From assembly GCF_032854445.1 (NCBI RefSeq), contig NC_088297.1, positions 5,209,991 to 5,269,990 of the forward strand: DNA of 60,000 bases, written 5' to 3'. Source of the DNA: Liolophura sinensis. Its lineage: Eukaryota; Mollusca; Polyplacophora; Chitonida; Chitonidae. Of this stretch, positions 12,701 through 26,400 are shown piece after piece. The notes beneath the pieces are model-generated. The model did no database searches and was not told where the DNA came from. It saw nothing but the letters and a program-made list of their open reading frames with translations. Numbering within the stretch: position 1 is the first letter of the stretch; each line of letters begins with the position of its first letter. The translations under genes were made by a program, and so were the position numbers.

Positions 12701-15700
12701 TTTAGTACGGGGGTATGCAAACACACACAAAAGTCTTTCAGAAGCATACAAATGATCTTAAAATGATACTTTTGATGGTAACACAAACTTTTCTGAGCAG
12801 AAATTAATCAAACTCCACAAAAAAAAAATTCTTAAATAAACATATAACAATCAGAATCCAGCAAAATGTGTCACTGGCAAAGTGTTAAAGTTCAGGTGAA
12901 ATAGAACTTGTCGATATCAACCTTCAGTAATAGAGTATTCCACTTGTCGATATCAACCTTGAGTAATAGAGTATTCCACTTGTCGATATCAACCTTGAGT
13001 AATAGAGTATTCCACTTGTTGATATCAACCTTGAGTAATATGTGTATTTATTACAAATTTCAATAAAGATTCTCCCCACCAGGATATTGCCCACAAAGCC
13101 AGCTGGTACTTACCTTATCTTCTTCCATGGACTGAACATTAACATAAACAACATTTTGGAGAAAATCTGAAGCCTCCAGATATTTCTGAAAAGAAAAGCA
13201 AAGGAAAGAAATAAACAAACATCAACATGACACGATATGTCCGTACTTGTTTCATGTTACAATCTGACAAGCCGACAAAATATCTGTACAGGATAGTATA
13301 CATAATTTGAATAAAGTTGATCCGCTAATGTGAATTGTACTTTTATCTTCCTATCAGGCATGACAGGAAGTTAGGCTTCAGCTGCAGCCTGTCTATCTGC
13401 CTGTCTGCAATTGAACAGAAAAAGCAATGCACAGATTCGGATGAAATAAGTTGTGGTTACACTAGGAAAAATTGGAAGATCGAGGCTGTCTCAGATCTGG
13501 TTCGGACCTTTACACTAGCGAAAGAAAAAAGGAAAATTTAACTAAGATGGCTCCATCCATGATGGCTCTTCGTGATCCACTAACTTTGGTGGCCTAAATT
13601 TAAACAGACAGATTTAGTGCACCTTTTTGTTTCTGTAAACTCAAAACAGAAATTGCCCGCAAAGATGTATTTTGAGACATGGGATGATTTCAAAATTTTC
13701 AAGATTCTTTGCGAACAGATGGAGTGATACAAAAACAACAATATTCTTCAAAACTGACCAAATGGGTAAACACAGTGGTCAACTTTGACCAAAGGGTCAC
13801 ACAATTCAAACGGTGGTTTAAAAAAACAGAGAGCCAGATAAGAGCAAATTCAGGGCATATGGTATGGTTTTATTATTTACAGTATGTACAAGTGTTAGCA
13901 ATATATACAGGACAAAGCTACAGTTTAATCCATGACTACTGAAGAAAGATCCAACAGCTATTACGTAGTTGGTTTACAAGCACGGGTTAAGTATCCAGGG
14001 GGATTCCCCCGAAAAATCGCTATTAGCTATACATAACAGTCTTTGTAATTAAATGTATAGAAATTCTTCTAAGTTCTGCAGCTGGAACTATTATCTCATG
14101 AATAACGAAACGTTCAGTATTTCAGAAACAGATTTTCGCCAATAACAAATAGAGTTACTAATAAATAAGCTATGTACACTCATTACACTTAGCTAGCATC
14201 ACCAGTGTAATAAGTAGAGCACTAGTGCTGGGAGAAGAGAGAGAGACTGATGGAATAGCCAAAGTTCTTAGTACATCATATGGCCAGGGAAAACTGGTGA
14301 AGCTTGCTGCTCCTGCTTCCTCTTCGCAGACTGGCGTCGCTGGGAGATCATCTCGATGTAAGGGAGGTAACTGGGGTATTTCTTGATGAAGTAGTTGGGG
14401 ACCTGTCGTCTGGTGTTGTTGGTGCGGCTCCTCTTGTTGGCGAACCAGGACTTGACTTGTGACACGGTTATCCCCCCTTGCATAGCGAGCTGGAGTTTTT
14501 CTTCGTCCGTTGGGTAGGGATTATGCAGATGGTGGTTGTACCAGTCGGTCAGGACTTTCCTTGCCTTGTGCTGAAGTGGTTTGCAGATTCCATTTCCGCT
14601 GCCGTTTTCTGAAGATTTCTCAAGATTGACGTTCTCTTTGTCTGATTGGTCGATGGATGTGGGTGATCTCTTCTTGTTCTGGAACTTGAATTTGATTGGA
14701 TGGGCATTACCGCTGAAGGAGAGAGTGTTATATGATCGCACTCGCTTGTTAGCCATCCACTTCTTCACCTGAGTCACAGTTAACCCCCCTGCCTGAGCGA
14801 GCTCTTCAACAGCCGTGTCTGAAGGGTAAGGATAGTGGATATTCTTCTCATACCAGTTAGTCAGAATCTTGGTTGCCTCTGCACTGAGCTGGCGCTGGCG
14901 TTTCTTTGGCTTTTCTTCGATCGGAATGCTACTGCTAACATCCTCCTCAGGAAAAAGTCGCTTCCTCCCTCTCTGTGTATCTTGATTCACACTTCCTGGA
15001 GTGCAGTCAGACTGAGAAGGTAAGGCCATCATATCACCATCGTTGAGAGTGCCGAAACATTTCACGCCAAACTTGGTGCTGAAATCCGTTGGAGACACAT
15101 CAGAAGCAGGATTTCTGGCATTGTCCGAGTTGTCCTCACTGTCATCGGATTTCCTGAAGATCTCATCCTCAAAGTCTGAAGAGTTCACGCTGATGTTGTC
15201 CTCGTGGTCACTGTCGCTGGAGGAAATGCACGGCTTTTGTTCACTGGTCGGTCCGTCACGATCGCTGAAGACAAACCCTGGTGAGATTTTCTGTGAACTG
15301 GGTGACACAGAGCTGGTGGAATCCACTCTGGACAAACTCTGCTGGGAAGAACCCTCAACGCTCCTAGAAGGTGACGTGACTGTAGATTCCCCCAGGCGTG
15401 CCGTCAGCATGGTGCGGATCTTTTTCACAAGAGTTATCCGCTCCTTGTCATAGTAAGCATGGAGAGCGAGTTTGGTCTGTTCGTGGTGTAGACTTGAGGC
15501 AAGGGCCTTGTAACGTGACATCTCCAGATGCCCTACCTCCGTGCTGTAGTAATTCTCCACCTGTAGTAAAACATGACCTTGTTCGGGTCTGGCAAGGCGT
15601 AGACGAATGAAGTCATCCTGAAGCTGCATGTGGTTGACATAGACTTCCTGCGTGGAGGAACGCTGGGGCGGGAGCGAGCAGCCATAACCCATGGGTGACC

Positions 15701-17463
15701 CCGCTGGAGCGAGGGAAGGAGGCAGGGCACGACCAAGGGCACCCAAGGTGGACATGTTCCAACTGGTTGTGATCAAACTCGCAGGAACCTTCAGCTGAGA
15801 GCATTCATGTGCCAGAAGCATTTGGAGATCGTGGAACATGGGGTTGCTCCTGAGACGGTCAAAGTTCGCACCATGAGCTGGCTCAGATTTGGGCGGATGA
15901 AGCCTACTGGCATTGGCATTGGAGGTCATGGTCGTTGGCATTGGTGGCGGAATACCACTTAAAAGAGGCGACTGTGGGATGCTCAAGTTTGGATACAGCA
16001 TATCCCTGAAGCGACTGGCATCGGAGAGGCTCGGGAACATGCTGGGGCTCCGCATGGGAGTGAACAAAGACGGAGGTGACGTCACTCCAAAACTGATTGG
16101 GGCAGGAGCTGGAGGGCTATTAATAAAATGTCCAGGGTGGTAGTGAGTGGCCTCCATTCTGCTTTGGAAATCCAAACTGTTTCAGCAAACAAACAGACTG
16201 AATCCCAGACACGAGGTTTTAAACACTTCGTCCCTGAAGAATCTTACGATCAGTCCTCTAGAAAGACTGAAAATTGGACCACAGATTTCCAAGAGACTTT
16301 ATAGCACTAAACTTCTGTGTGCTTCACCAAACTGTAACGATTACTTTCCTTGTGTATTCTTAGATTTCCCTCGTCTCTCTTCTTGAAGTGTTTGCAGAAG
16401 TGGTTGAAGTTAAACTGAAGAGGATCACTACACCCTCTGCTTATATACCCTTGACTTCATCCACTCTTGCTCAATCAAACCATACAATACACAATTGCTA
16501 AAGTGAAATTTTTGAGAAATAGAGCAAAGATAGACAACCTCCTTGTGTTTTCATAGCTAAAGACTTCACTAAAACAAAATGGTCCAGAGCATCAACTGTC
16601 AACCCAGGGGGCCTTAGGGTCATTGGAGCAAACCCCTTGGGGGCAGAGGGCAACAACAACACAAGCCCTCTTGGGAGACTCCCTTCTGTAGGTGTTACAG
16701 GCTACCATGAAGCCCTCCTAACAGGCCTTTGTGTACAGTTATGGCTTGAGAAATGTGACAGGGAATCCTCAGCCTGCTGCAAGTAGAATGTAAGTTTTCT
16801 GCCAAAAAAATATCTTTCCTGGACTGGTGATCATTAAAATAATTTATAACATCAATTTTTTCAGACAATAATATTATATGTCATCTACATTTCTACAATG
16901 ATATTTTCTTGCTTTATATTTAAAATAACTGATCACGTCAAAACTCCAAGTTTACTAAAAATAATCAGACCTTTAACATTCGGTTCAATAATTCGTGAAG
17001 AAGTCTTTTTCACTCTACATAAATTCTGAGCCAACTTCTTTTAGATAACTAATTTTAGTGAAACGACAGGCCAATTTCTGTTTTTCTTTAGTTTAACATG
17101 TTTATCTTTAAACCATATTTTTTCCTTTCAATAACCTTGTTAAATTTTTAGGCACAGAGTATAAAGGCACAATTTTTTAAATTATAATTACAGTTAACTT
17201 TAAAGCCAATCACTCTCCATACAGAAGGGGGGGAGGGGGTATCATTTTATTTCTCTATCTATTTTTCTGTTTTTATTTGAGCCTGGTAGTTTTTTAGAGG
17301 TAACTTTTTCTAGGGCTTACCCTACCTGATTAATTTGATCTAGTGTTCAGTTCTATAAAGTGAACAACTGTATTCGCATTTTATTTTACTTGTGCTTGGC
17401 TTATCAACTCCACAGATTATCAAACAAACAGCAATTAAAGCCGTAAGACTCCCAAGACAAATA

Positions 17464-17494
<31 letters not shown>

Positions 17495-20400
17495 ACACCC
17501 CACCCCCAAACACACACATGCACGGCTATCAGATCATAGAGCACTTAATCCACACCCCTGATCTTATTGCTCAAATTAAACAAGTGAAAGAGATCAGGTA
17601 AATTTTACTGTGTTTTACAAAATTGCATTTATCAGAACGCGTTTGCATCTGAGAATTGGTAAGAAATCATAAATTCCACCATAAGATGCCTTAATACCCA
17701 ACGTGTCTAACTCAGACAATGAAAGTAATCTACCAAAATGCTAAGTCTCATTTTGGCACGCTAAAATTGAATTTTATCTTTTCAACTTTGACATGAAATT
17801 TTTAAACAAGAGGTGAATTCCCCACCATGCTCAGTTACAGTTAACCATACGATTCACACATTTGTTTTTTTCCATTTTCCAGCGTTTACTTATAATTAAA
17901 TATTTGATAACATTGAAGTCCTGAATATTTATGTATCCTGCAAATCACACATATACACTTTTAGTTTTCCTATATCTGGTACAAACAATGGAACAGCCAG
18001 GTAAGGCTGAGGATTAACCCCAACGGTCTGGAGGATTAAAGGTGACAGAGATTAACAATGAGGTTATAAGAGTCAGATTAATCCCTTGGCTACAGACCAC
18101 TCCCTCAGCCCCTCCCACCTCACACCAAAGGTAAAAAAGCTAAATAATGGGCCTCCTGTACCACAAACTTCATAGTTCTTTTGAAACCCTTGAGAATTTC
18201 AACTCCACATCCGCAATTCTTATCCACAAACTGTTGTTAGATCTAAGGCTTCACATTGCCCATAAAAATGACACATGCATAAAATAAAATGAATCTATGT
18301 CTTCCAAACATTTACCACTTGTTAGCCAAAATCAGATAAAAAAAATGGGGAAACAAGTGATTCAATTGACCTACTGGCTTCCCCTTTTTGTTAAATAAGT
18401 ACTCAGCCTCAAATTCCTGGATACGGTATGAAATAGTCTACCTGAGCTCAGTCTTGAAAGATTCGGTAGACTTCATTATCAGTAAGAAAATCCTGAATTA
18501 TGAGGTCAAACACACATCCACTGGTTCAAAGAAAACTTTCAAAGCCTTGACAAGAACATCATGGTTTCTCCAGAAGCATTATTCATAATATTTTTCAGTT
18601 TTAAGTTTTTTCAGCATAAACTTTACATTTGGAGTCATGGCTGTCATCAAACCTTAACAAAAAAAAAAGCATTTTGTTTTACTTATAAATCTCCCCTGTG
18701 ATACATACATGTATTTGTGTGGGTTTTTCAGCATGACTTTTTTTTTTCAATGCAGGCACAGTAGCAATTATTATTTTCTGTTCCTTAATACAACTTTGTA
18801 AATACTTTTTGACTGAATAAATTCCATAACAGATTTACACTGAGCTTGCAATAAAGCTTTCTCTTCCCTCTTCAAACACAGTCAAGCAAGAACACTATCG
18901 ACTGAAAGTCAAGAATATGCTAGGCCAATACACAGATCCTAAAATAATTTTCAAACAAAATTTAAAATATAAGAAAGACAAGCTTCAAAAGAGAGCTTAA
19001 GGGTAATTTGGTTGCATGGCTTGGAATTTTAGAGTGGTTTGGGAAGCTTGGGCCTTTTGATCTTCCCTGGGTTCTTAAGTATATTAACCATATTCTAATG
19101 GGCACACATTATATATCAATTAACCATATTTCCACGCACGGCAAATGAACTACACGTATGTGTAAGTGCTTAACAAAAACATCACAAAAACTTGACCAGT
19201 AGCTAAGCACTCTCCAGGAATAATCACTTTAAGTTTTACCTCAACAAAGACAGCAGGAGGCCTCTGTTTAACTAGTATTTGAATTTTAATGAAACTTCTT
19301 CAAAGTCAAACAGTGTTGTGTCAATGGGAATTTATGATCCTTACACTTACACAAGAATGCTACTTTTTTTTCAAGAATTTCAACTATCGTTTTGTTTTTT
19401 GAATCTCCAAGAATATTCTTAAGCTTTAACCCCCAAATAGTCCCTACACTAATCTTTTTTCTTTGAGCAATGATTTGCAAACAATACAAACAGATGACAG
19501 TTATAGCATGACTCAGCTGGAGGTAGAGTAAAGCATTAGATGACGATAGACTACCACAGTAATGCCCCTACCCCTTGGGGGGGGCAGGGGTGGGGAGGTG
19601 GGTGGGGGGATGTAATGTGAAGGAGGGGGCAGGGGGTAGGCTTCTTCATACAGATAAAACTGGACTTTAATCCTATTACAGAAACTGCTGCACTGTTCAG
19701 GGCTTTGGTTCCACCACAAGATTTTATCAAAATGAATAATGCGTGTAAAAGAACTGTATAGAAATAAAAAAATATTATGCCTACAGAAAAATGCTGGACA
19801 CAAATATATACATACACACACTATCGTACATAAGAACGCATGTATATCTGTCAAAACACAATATTTACCCAGTAAAATATACAAAAGAAAATGGTTTGTT
19901 TTCTTTTTTAAAACAATCAAAAATACCAAAGAGGCATTTTGTACTTTTGTAAAAAAAAAAAAAAATGCACTGACATAGTTATAGCGATATATGGTTACAA
20001 AATAAATTTGTTGGAATACACTAAGGAGAATAGTGACATTAAAGAATAAAGAATGTTAACAATGGATTATTCAGAGAATATGTACAAGATAATTTTCATT
20101 AAACACAAAAATGTAACTTACACAGAAAATTACATATTATCTTAAAGAAATTGATTCCTTTACTTTTCATGATCTTGTTTACATCTTGAATACATTTATT
20201 AAGCAAGCCAATTTACCTGAAACTTCCGATCGGCCAAATTTTAGGAATTTTTTTAGAAAATATAAGATATATGAAAAGGATCTTGGGGAGGTTTTCAATG
20301 CGTAAGACCTGGGGGGTCATGTTGGACAGGGGAGAGGGTCAGAAATAGGTTTGGACAAGTTTCTGAAGTTTTACCCCTCGAAGGTATGAGTAAAAGGCCT

Positions 20401-23400
20401 ACATGTTGCAATTACCAAGTGCACTATTTTGAGCTAAGTGTCATCTCCAACTCCACTCAAGATTTTATTAGTTTCCACTTAACTGTTCCTAATGGATTAT
20501 TAATTTATTCATTTCATTCGTTTAAAACAATTTCAAAGTTTCAAACATTTTGGCATTTACAAATCAAAACTAAACACTAAATTCGATAACAGAATGATCA
20601 CTCTTTTTATATGCTTTTCATGAACTTGTACAAAAAATATGGCTTCGAATAAAATTCAGCTAAATATTTACACACAATAACTGACTGCATAATAAATAAT
20701 TTATTATGCTTCGCTCTGCAGCGAGTCAACTAGAAAATGACTGCATATTATATCTGCTAAGCTCTGCAGTGGGTCAACTGGAAAATGACTGCATATTATA
20801 TATGTTAAGCTCTGCAGTGGGTCAACTGCAAAATGACTGCATATTATATATGCTAAGCTCTGCAGTGGGTCAACTGGAAAATGACTGCATATTATATATG
20901 CTAAGCTCTGCAGTGGATCAACTAGAAAATGACTGCATATTATATATGCTAAGCTCTGCAGTGGATCAACTGGAAAATGACTGCATATTATATAGGCTAA
21001 GCTCTGCAGTGGGTCAACTGGAAAATGACTGAATATTATATATGCTAAGCTCTGCAGTGGATCAACTGGAAAATGACTGCATATTATATATGCTAAGCTC
21101 TGCAGTGGGTCAACAAGAAAATGACTGCATATTATATATGCTAAGCTCTGCAGTGGATCAACTGGAAAATGACTGCATATTATATAGGCTAAGCTCTGCA
21201 GTGGGTCAACTGGAAAATGACTGCATATTATATATGCTAAGCTCAGCAGTGGATCAACTAGAAAATGACTGCATATTATATAGGCTAAGCTCTGCAGTGG
21301 ATCAACTGGAAAATGACTGCATATTATATATGCTAAGCTCTGCAGTGGGTCAACTGGAAAATGACTGCATATTATATATGCTAAGCTCTGCAGTGGGTCA
21401 ACTAGAAAATGACTGCATATTATATAGGCTAAGCTCTGCAGTGGATCAACTAGAAAATGGCTGCATATTATATATGTTAAGCTCTGCAGTGGGTCAGCTG
21501 GAAAATGACTGCATATTATATATGCTAAGCTCTGCAGTGGGTCAACTGGAAAATGACTGCATATTATATATGTTAAGCTCTGCAGTGGGTCAACTGGAAA
21601 ATGACTGCATATTATATATGCTAAGCTCTGCAGTGGGTCAACTGGAAAATGACTGCATATTATATATGCTAAGCTCTGCAGTGGGTCAACTGGAAAATGA
21701 CTGCATATTATATATGCTAAGCTCTGCAGTGGGTCAACTGGAAAATGACTGCATATTATATATGCTAAGCTCTGGAGTGGGTCAACTAGAAAATGACTGC
21801 ATATTATATAGGCTAAGCTCTGCAGTGGGTCAACTGGAAAATGACTGAATATTATATATGCTAAGCTCTGCAGTGGGTCAACTGGAAAATGACTGCATAT
21901 TATATATGCTAAGCTCTGCAGTGGGTCAACTGGAAAATGACTGCATATTATATAGGCTAAGCTCTGCAGTGGGTCAACTGGAAAATGACTGCATATTATA
22001 TAGGCTAAGCTCTGCAGTGGATCAACTAGAAAATGGCTGCATATTATATAGGCTAAGCTCTGCAGTGGGTCAACTGGAAAATGACTGCATATTATATAGG
22101 CTAAGCTCTGCAGTGGGTCAACTGGAAAATGACTGCATATTATATAGGCTAAGCTCTGCAGTGGGTCAACTGGAAAATGACTGCATATTATATAGGCTAA
22201 GCTCTGGAGTGGATCAACTGGAAAATGACTGCATATTATATAGGCTAAGCTCTGCAGTGGGTCAACTGGAAAATGACTGCATATTATATATGCTAAGCTC
22301 TGCAGTGGGTCAACTGGAAAATGACTGCATATTATATATGCTAAGCTCTGCAGTGGGTCAACTGGAAAATGACTGCATATTATATAGGCTAAGCTCTGCA
22401 GTGGATCAACTGGAAAATGACTGCATATTATATATGCTAAGCTCTGCAGTGGATCAACTGGAAAATGACTGCATATTATATATGTTAAGCTCTGCAGTGG
22501 GTCAACTGGAAAATGACTGCATATTACATATGCTAAGCTCTGGAGTGGGTCAACTAGAAAATGACTGCATATTATATATGCTAAGCTCTGCAGTGGATCA
22601 ACTGGAAAATGACTGCATATTATATAGGCTAAGCTCTGCAGTGGATCAACTGGAAAATGACTGCATATTATATAGGCTAAGCTCTGCAGTGGGTCAACTG
22701 GAAAATGACTGCATATTACATATGCTAAGCTCTGCAGTGGGTCAACTGGAAAATGACTGCATATTATATATGCTAAGCTCTGCAGTGGGTCAACTGGAAA
22801 ATGACTGCATATTATATATGCTAAGCTCTGCAGTGGGTCAACTAGAAAATGACTGCATATTATATAGGCTAAGCTCTGCAGTGGGTCAACTGGAAAATGA
22901 CTGCATATTATATAGGCTAAGCTCTGCAGTGGATCAACTGGAAAATGACTGCATATTATATAGGCTAAGCTCTGCAGTGGATCAACTAGAAAATGGCTGC
23001 ATATTATATATGTTAAGCTCTGCAGTGGGTCAACTGGAAAATGACTGCATATTATATATGCTAAGCTCTGCAGTGGGTCAACTGGAAAATGACTGCATAT
23101 TATATAGGCTAAGCTCTGCAGTGGGTCAACTGGAAAATGACTGCATATTATATATGCTAAGCTCTGCAGTGGGTCAACTGGAAAATGACTGCATATTATA
23201 TATGCTAAGCTCTGCAGTGGATCAACTGGAAAATGACTGCATATTATATATGCTAAGCTCTGCAGTGGATCAACTGGAAAATGACTGCATATTATATATG
23301 TTAAGCTCTGCAGTGGGTCAACTGGAAAATGACTGCATATTACATATGCTGAGCTCTGCAGTGGGTCAACTGGAAAATGACTGCATATTACATATGCTGA

Positions 23401-26400
23401 GCTCTGCAGTGGGTCAACTAGAAAATGACTGCATATTATATATGCTAAGCTCTGCAGTGGGTCAACTAGAAAATGACTGCATATTATATATGCTAAGCTC
23501 TGCAGTGGGTCAACTAGAAAATGACTGCATATTATATATGCTAAGCTCTGCAGTGGGTCAACTAGAAAATGACTGCATATTATATATGCTAAGCGCTGGA
23601 GTGGGTCAACTGGAAAATGACTGCATATTATATATGCTAAGCTCTGCAGTGGATCAACTAGAAAATGACTGCATATTATATATGCTTCACTCTGCAGTGG
23701 GTTAACTAGAAAATGGCTGCATATTATATATGCTTCGCTCTGCAGTGGGTCAACTAGACAATGACTGCATATTATATATGCTTCGCTCTGCAGTGGGTCA
23801 ACTAGAAAATGACTGCATATTATATATGCTTCGCTCTGCAGTGGGTCAACTAGAAAATGACTGCATATTATATATGCTTCGCTCTGCAGTGGATCAACTA
23901 GAAAATGAATGCATATTATATATGCTAAGCTCTGCAGTGGATCAACTAGAAAATGACTGCATATTATAGTTATGTACAGATGTAGAGTATATCAACTTAG
24001 AAAACGCAACCAATGCATGGTACAGCACATGCTTTTATGTATGGTACAGCATGTGCTTTTATGTACGGTACAGCATGTGCTTTTATGTATGGTACAGCAT
24101 GTGCTTTTATGTATGGTACAGTGTGTGCTTTTATGTACGGTACAGCATGTGCTTTTATGTATGGTACAGCATGTGCTTTTATGTATGGTACAGTGTGTGG
24201 TTTTATGTATGGTACAGTGTGTGCTTTTATGTACGGTACAGCATGTGCTTTTATGTATGGTACAGCATGTGCTTTTATGTATGGTACAGTGTGTGCTTTT
24301 ATGTACGGTACAGCATGTGCTTTTATGTATGGTACAGCATGTGATTTTATGTATGGTACAGTGTGTGGTTTTATGTATAGTACAGCATGTGCTTTTATGT
24401 ACGGTACAGCATGTGCTTTTATGTATGGTACAGGATGTGCTTTTATGCATGGTACAGCATGTGCTTTTATGTATGGTACAGCACATGCTTTTATGTATGG
24501 TACAGCACGTCCTTTTATGCATGGTACAGCATGTGCTTATATGTATGGTACAGTGTATGCTTTTATGTATGGTACAGCATATGCTTTTATGTATGGTACA
24601 GTGTGTGCCTTTACGTATGGTACAGCGTATGTTTTTATGTATTTTAGAGCATGTGCTTATATGTATGGTAGAGCGTGTGCTTTTATGTATGGTACAGTGT
24701 GTGCTTTTATGTATGGTACAGTGTGTGCCTTTATGTATGGTACAGCATGTGCTTTTATGTATGGTACAGTTTGTGCCTTTATGTATGGTACAGTGTGTGC
24801 TTTTATGTATGGCACAGTGTATGCTTTTATGTATGGTACAGTGTGTAGCGTGTGCTTTTATGTATGGTACAGTGTGTGCCTTTATGTATGGTACAGTGTG
24901 TGCCTTTATGTGTGGTTCAGCGTATGCTCTTATGTATGGTACAGTGTGTGCCTTTATGTATGGTACAGCGCACGCTTTTATGTATGGTACAGTGTATGCC
25001 TTTATGTATGGTACAGCGTATGTTTTTATGTATGGTACAGTGTGTGCTTTTATGTATGGTACAGCATGTGATTTTATGTATGGTACAGTGTGTGCTTTTA
25101 TGTATGGTACAGCATGTGCTTTTATGTATGGTACAGTGTGTGCTTTTATGTATGGTACAGCATGTGCTTTTATGTATGGTACAGTGTGTGCTTTTATGTA
25201 TGGTACAGTGTGTGCTTTTATGTATGGTACAGCATGTGCTTTTATGTATGGTACAGCATGTGCTTTTATGTATGGTACAGCATGTGCTTATATGCATGGT
25301 ACAGCATGTGCTTTTATGCATGGTACAGCATGTGCTTTTATGCATGGTACAGCACGTGCTTTTATGCATGGTACAGCGTGTGCTTTTATGTATGGTACAG
25401 TGTGTGCTTTTATGTATGGTACAGTGTGTGCTTTTATGTATGGTACAGTGTGTGCTTTTATGTATGGTACAGCATGTGCTTTTATGTATGGTACAGCGTG
25501 TGCCTTTATGTATGGTACAGCGTATGCTTTTATGTATGGTACAGTGTGTGCCTTTATGTATGGTACAGCGTATGCTTTTACGTATGGTACAGTGTGTGCT
25601 TTTATGTATGGTACAGTGTGTGCATTTATGTATGGTACAGTGTGTGCCTTTATGTATGGTACAGCGTATGCTTTTACGTATGGTACAGTGTGTGCTTTTA
25701 TGTATGGTACAGCATGTGCTTTTATGTATGGTACAGTGCATGCTTTTATGTATGGTACAGTGTGTGCCTTTATGTATGGTACAGCATATGCTTTTATGTA
25801 TGGTACAGCATGTGCTTTTATGTATGGTACAGCGCATGCTTTTATGTATGGTACAGTGTGTGGTTTTATGTATGGTACAGCACATGCTTTTATGCATGGT
25901 ACAGCACATGCTTTTATGTATGGTACAGCATGTGCTTTTATGTATGGTACAGCGTGTGCTTTTATGTATGGTACAGCATGTGCTTTTATGTATGGTACAG
26001 TGTGTGCTTTTATATGGTAGAACATGAGCTTAAGAAACATGTGTATGGTACAGTGTGTGCTTTTATGTATGGTACAGTGTGTGCTTTTATATGGTAGAAC
26101 ATGAGCTTAAGAAACCTCAATCATTCATTCAATGAAGAACCAATGAATAAAATTACATGTTGGGGTGAACACTCACTACACATAAACCCATCATTAGATT
26201 GGCATGACATAAAACTCTAAACAAAACAGTATCACATGACTGATTTACAACAACAACAGGCAGATAATAGCGCAAGCAGTTCATCCATGTAGCGAATGAT
26301 GTGTCTGGGTTGTCAAAACAACTACACACAGTTTTTCCAAACATTTTGTGTAGCTATTAATGACGCCTGTATATACATTGAATATATATATATATATATA

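Larger units (their letters stand above)
16448..20704. other. Intron/intergenic DNA upstream of the TALE gene
   Basis: No coding exon is recognisable. It is AT-rich, with a C-run/CA microsatellite (17464-17500), the GGATTA cluster, a G-rich stretch (19577-19640) and several homopolymer A runs. Confidence 0.6.

Noticed and set aside
16158-16175. Longer start for the TALE protein
   Set aside because: The extra six codons begin with TTG, and an in-frame TGA lies just upstream. The ATG at 16157 has good context.
21858-23705. Long open frames of 16-residue repeats as a repetitive protein gene
   Set aside because: The frame is a by-product of a 48-bp satellite. It lacks promoter, start exon and terminal exon, and unit variants are mainly amino-acid-changing. 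Kept only as a low-probability finding.
20705-26093. CRISPR-like array
   Set aside because: Units are head-to-tail without unique spacers, and the context is eukaryotic intron.
23972-26097. Open frames of 330-680 codons on both strands over the 24-bp array
   Set aside because: Several frames on both strands are open at once, which is expected of a stop-free 24-bp unit and not of coding sequence.
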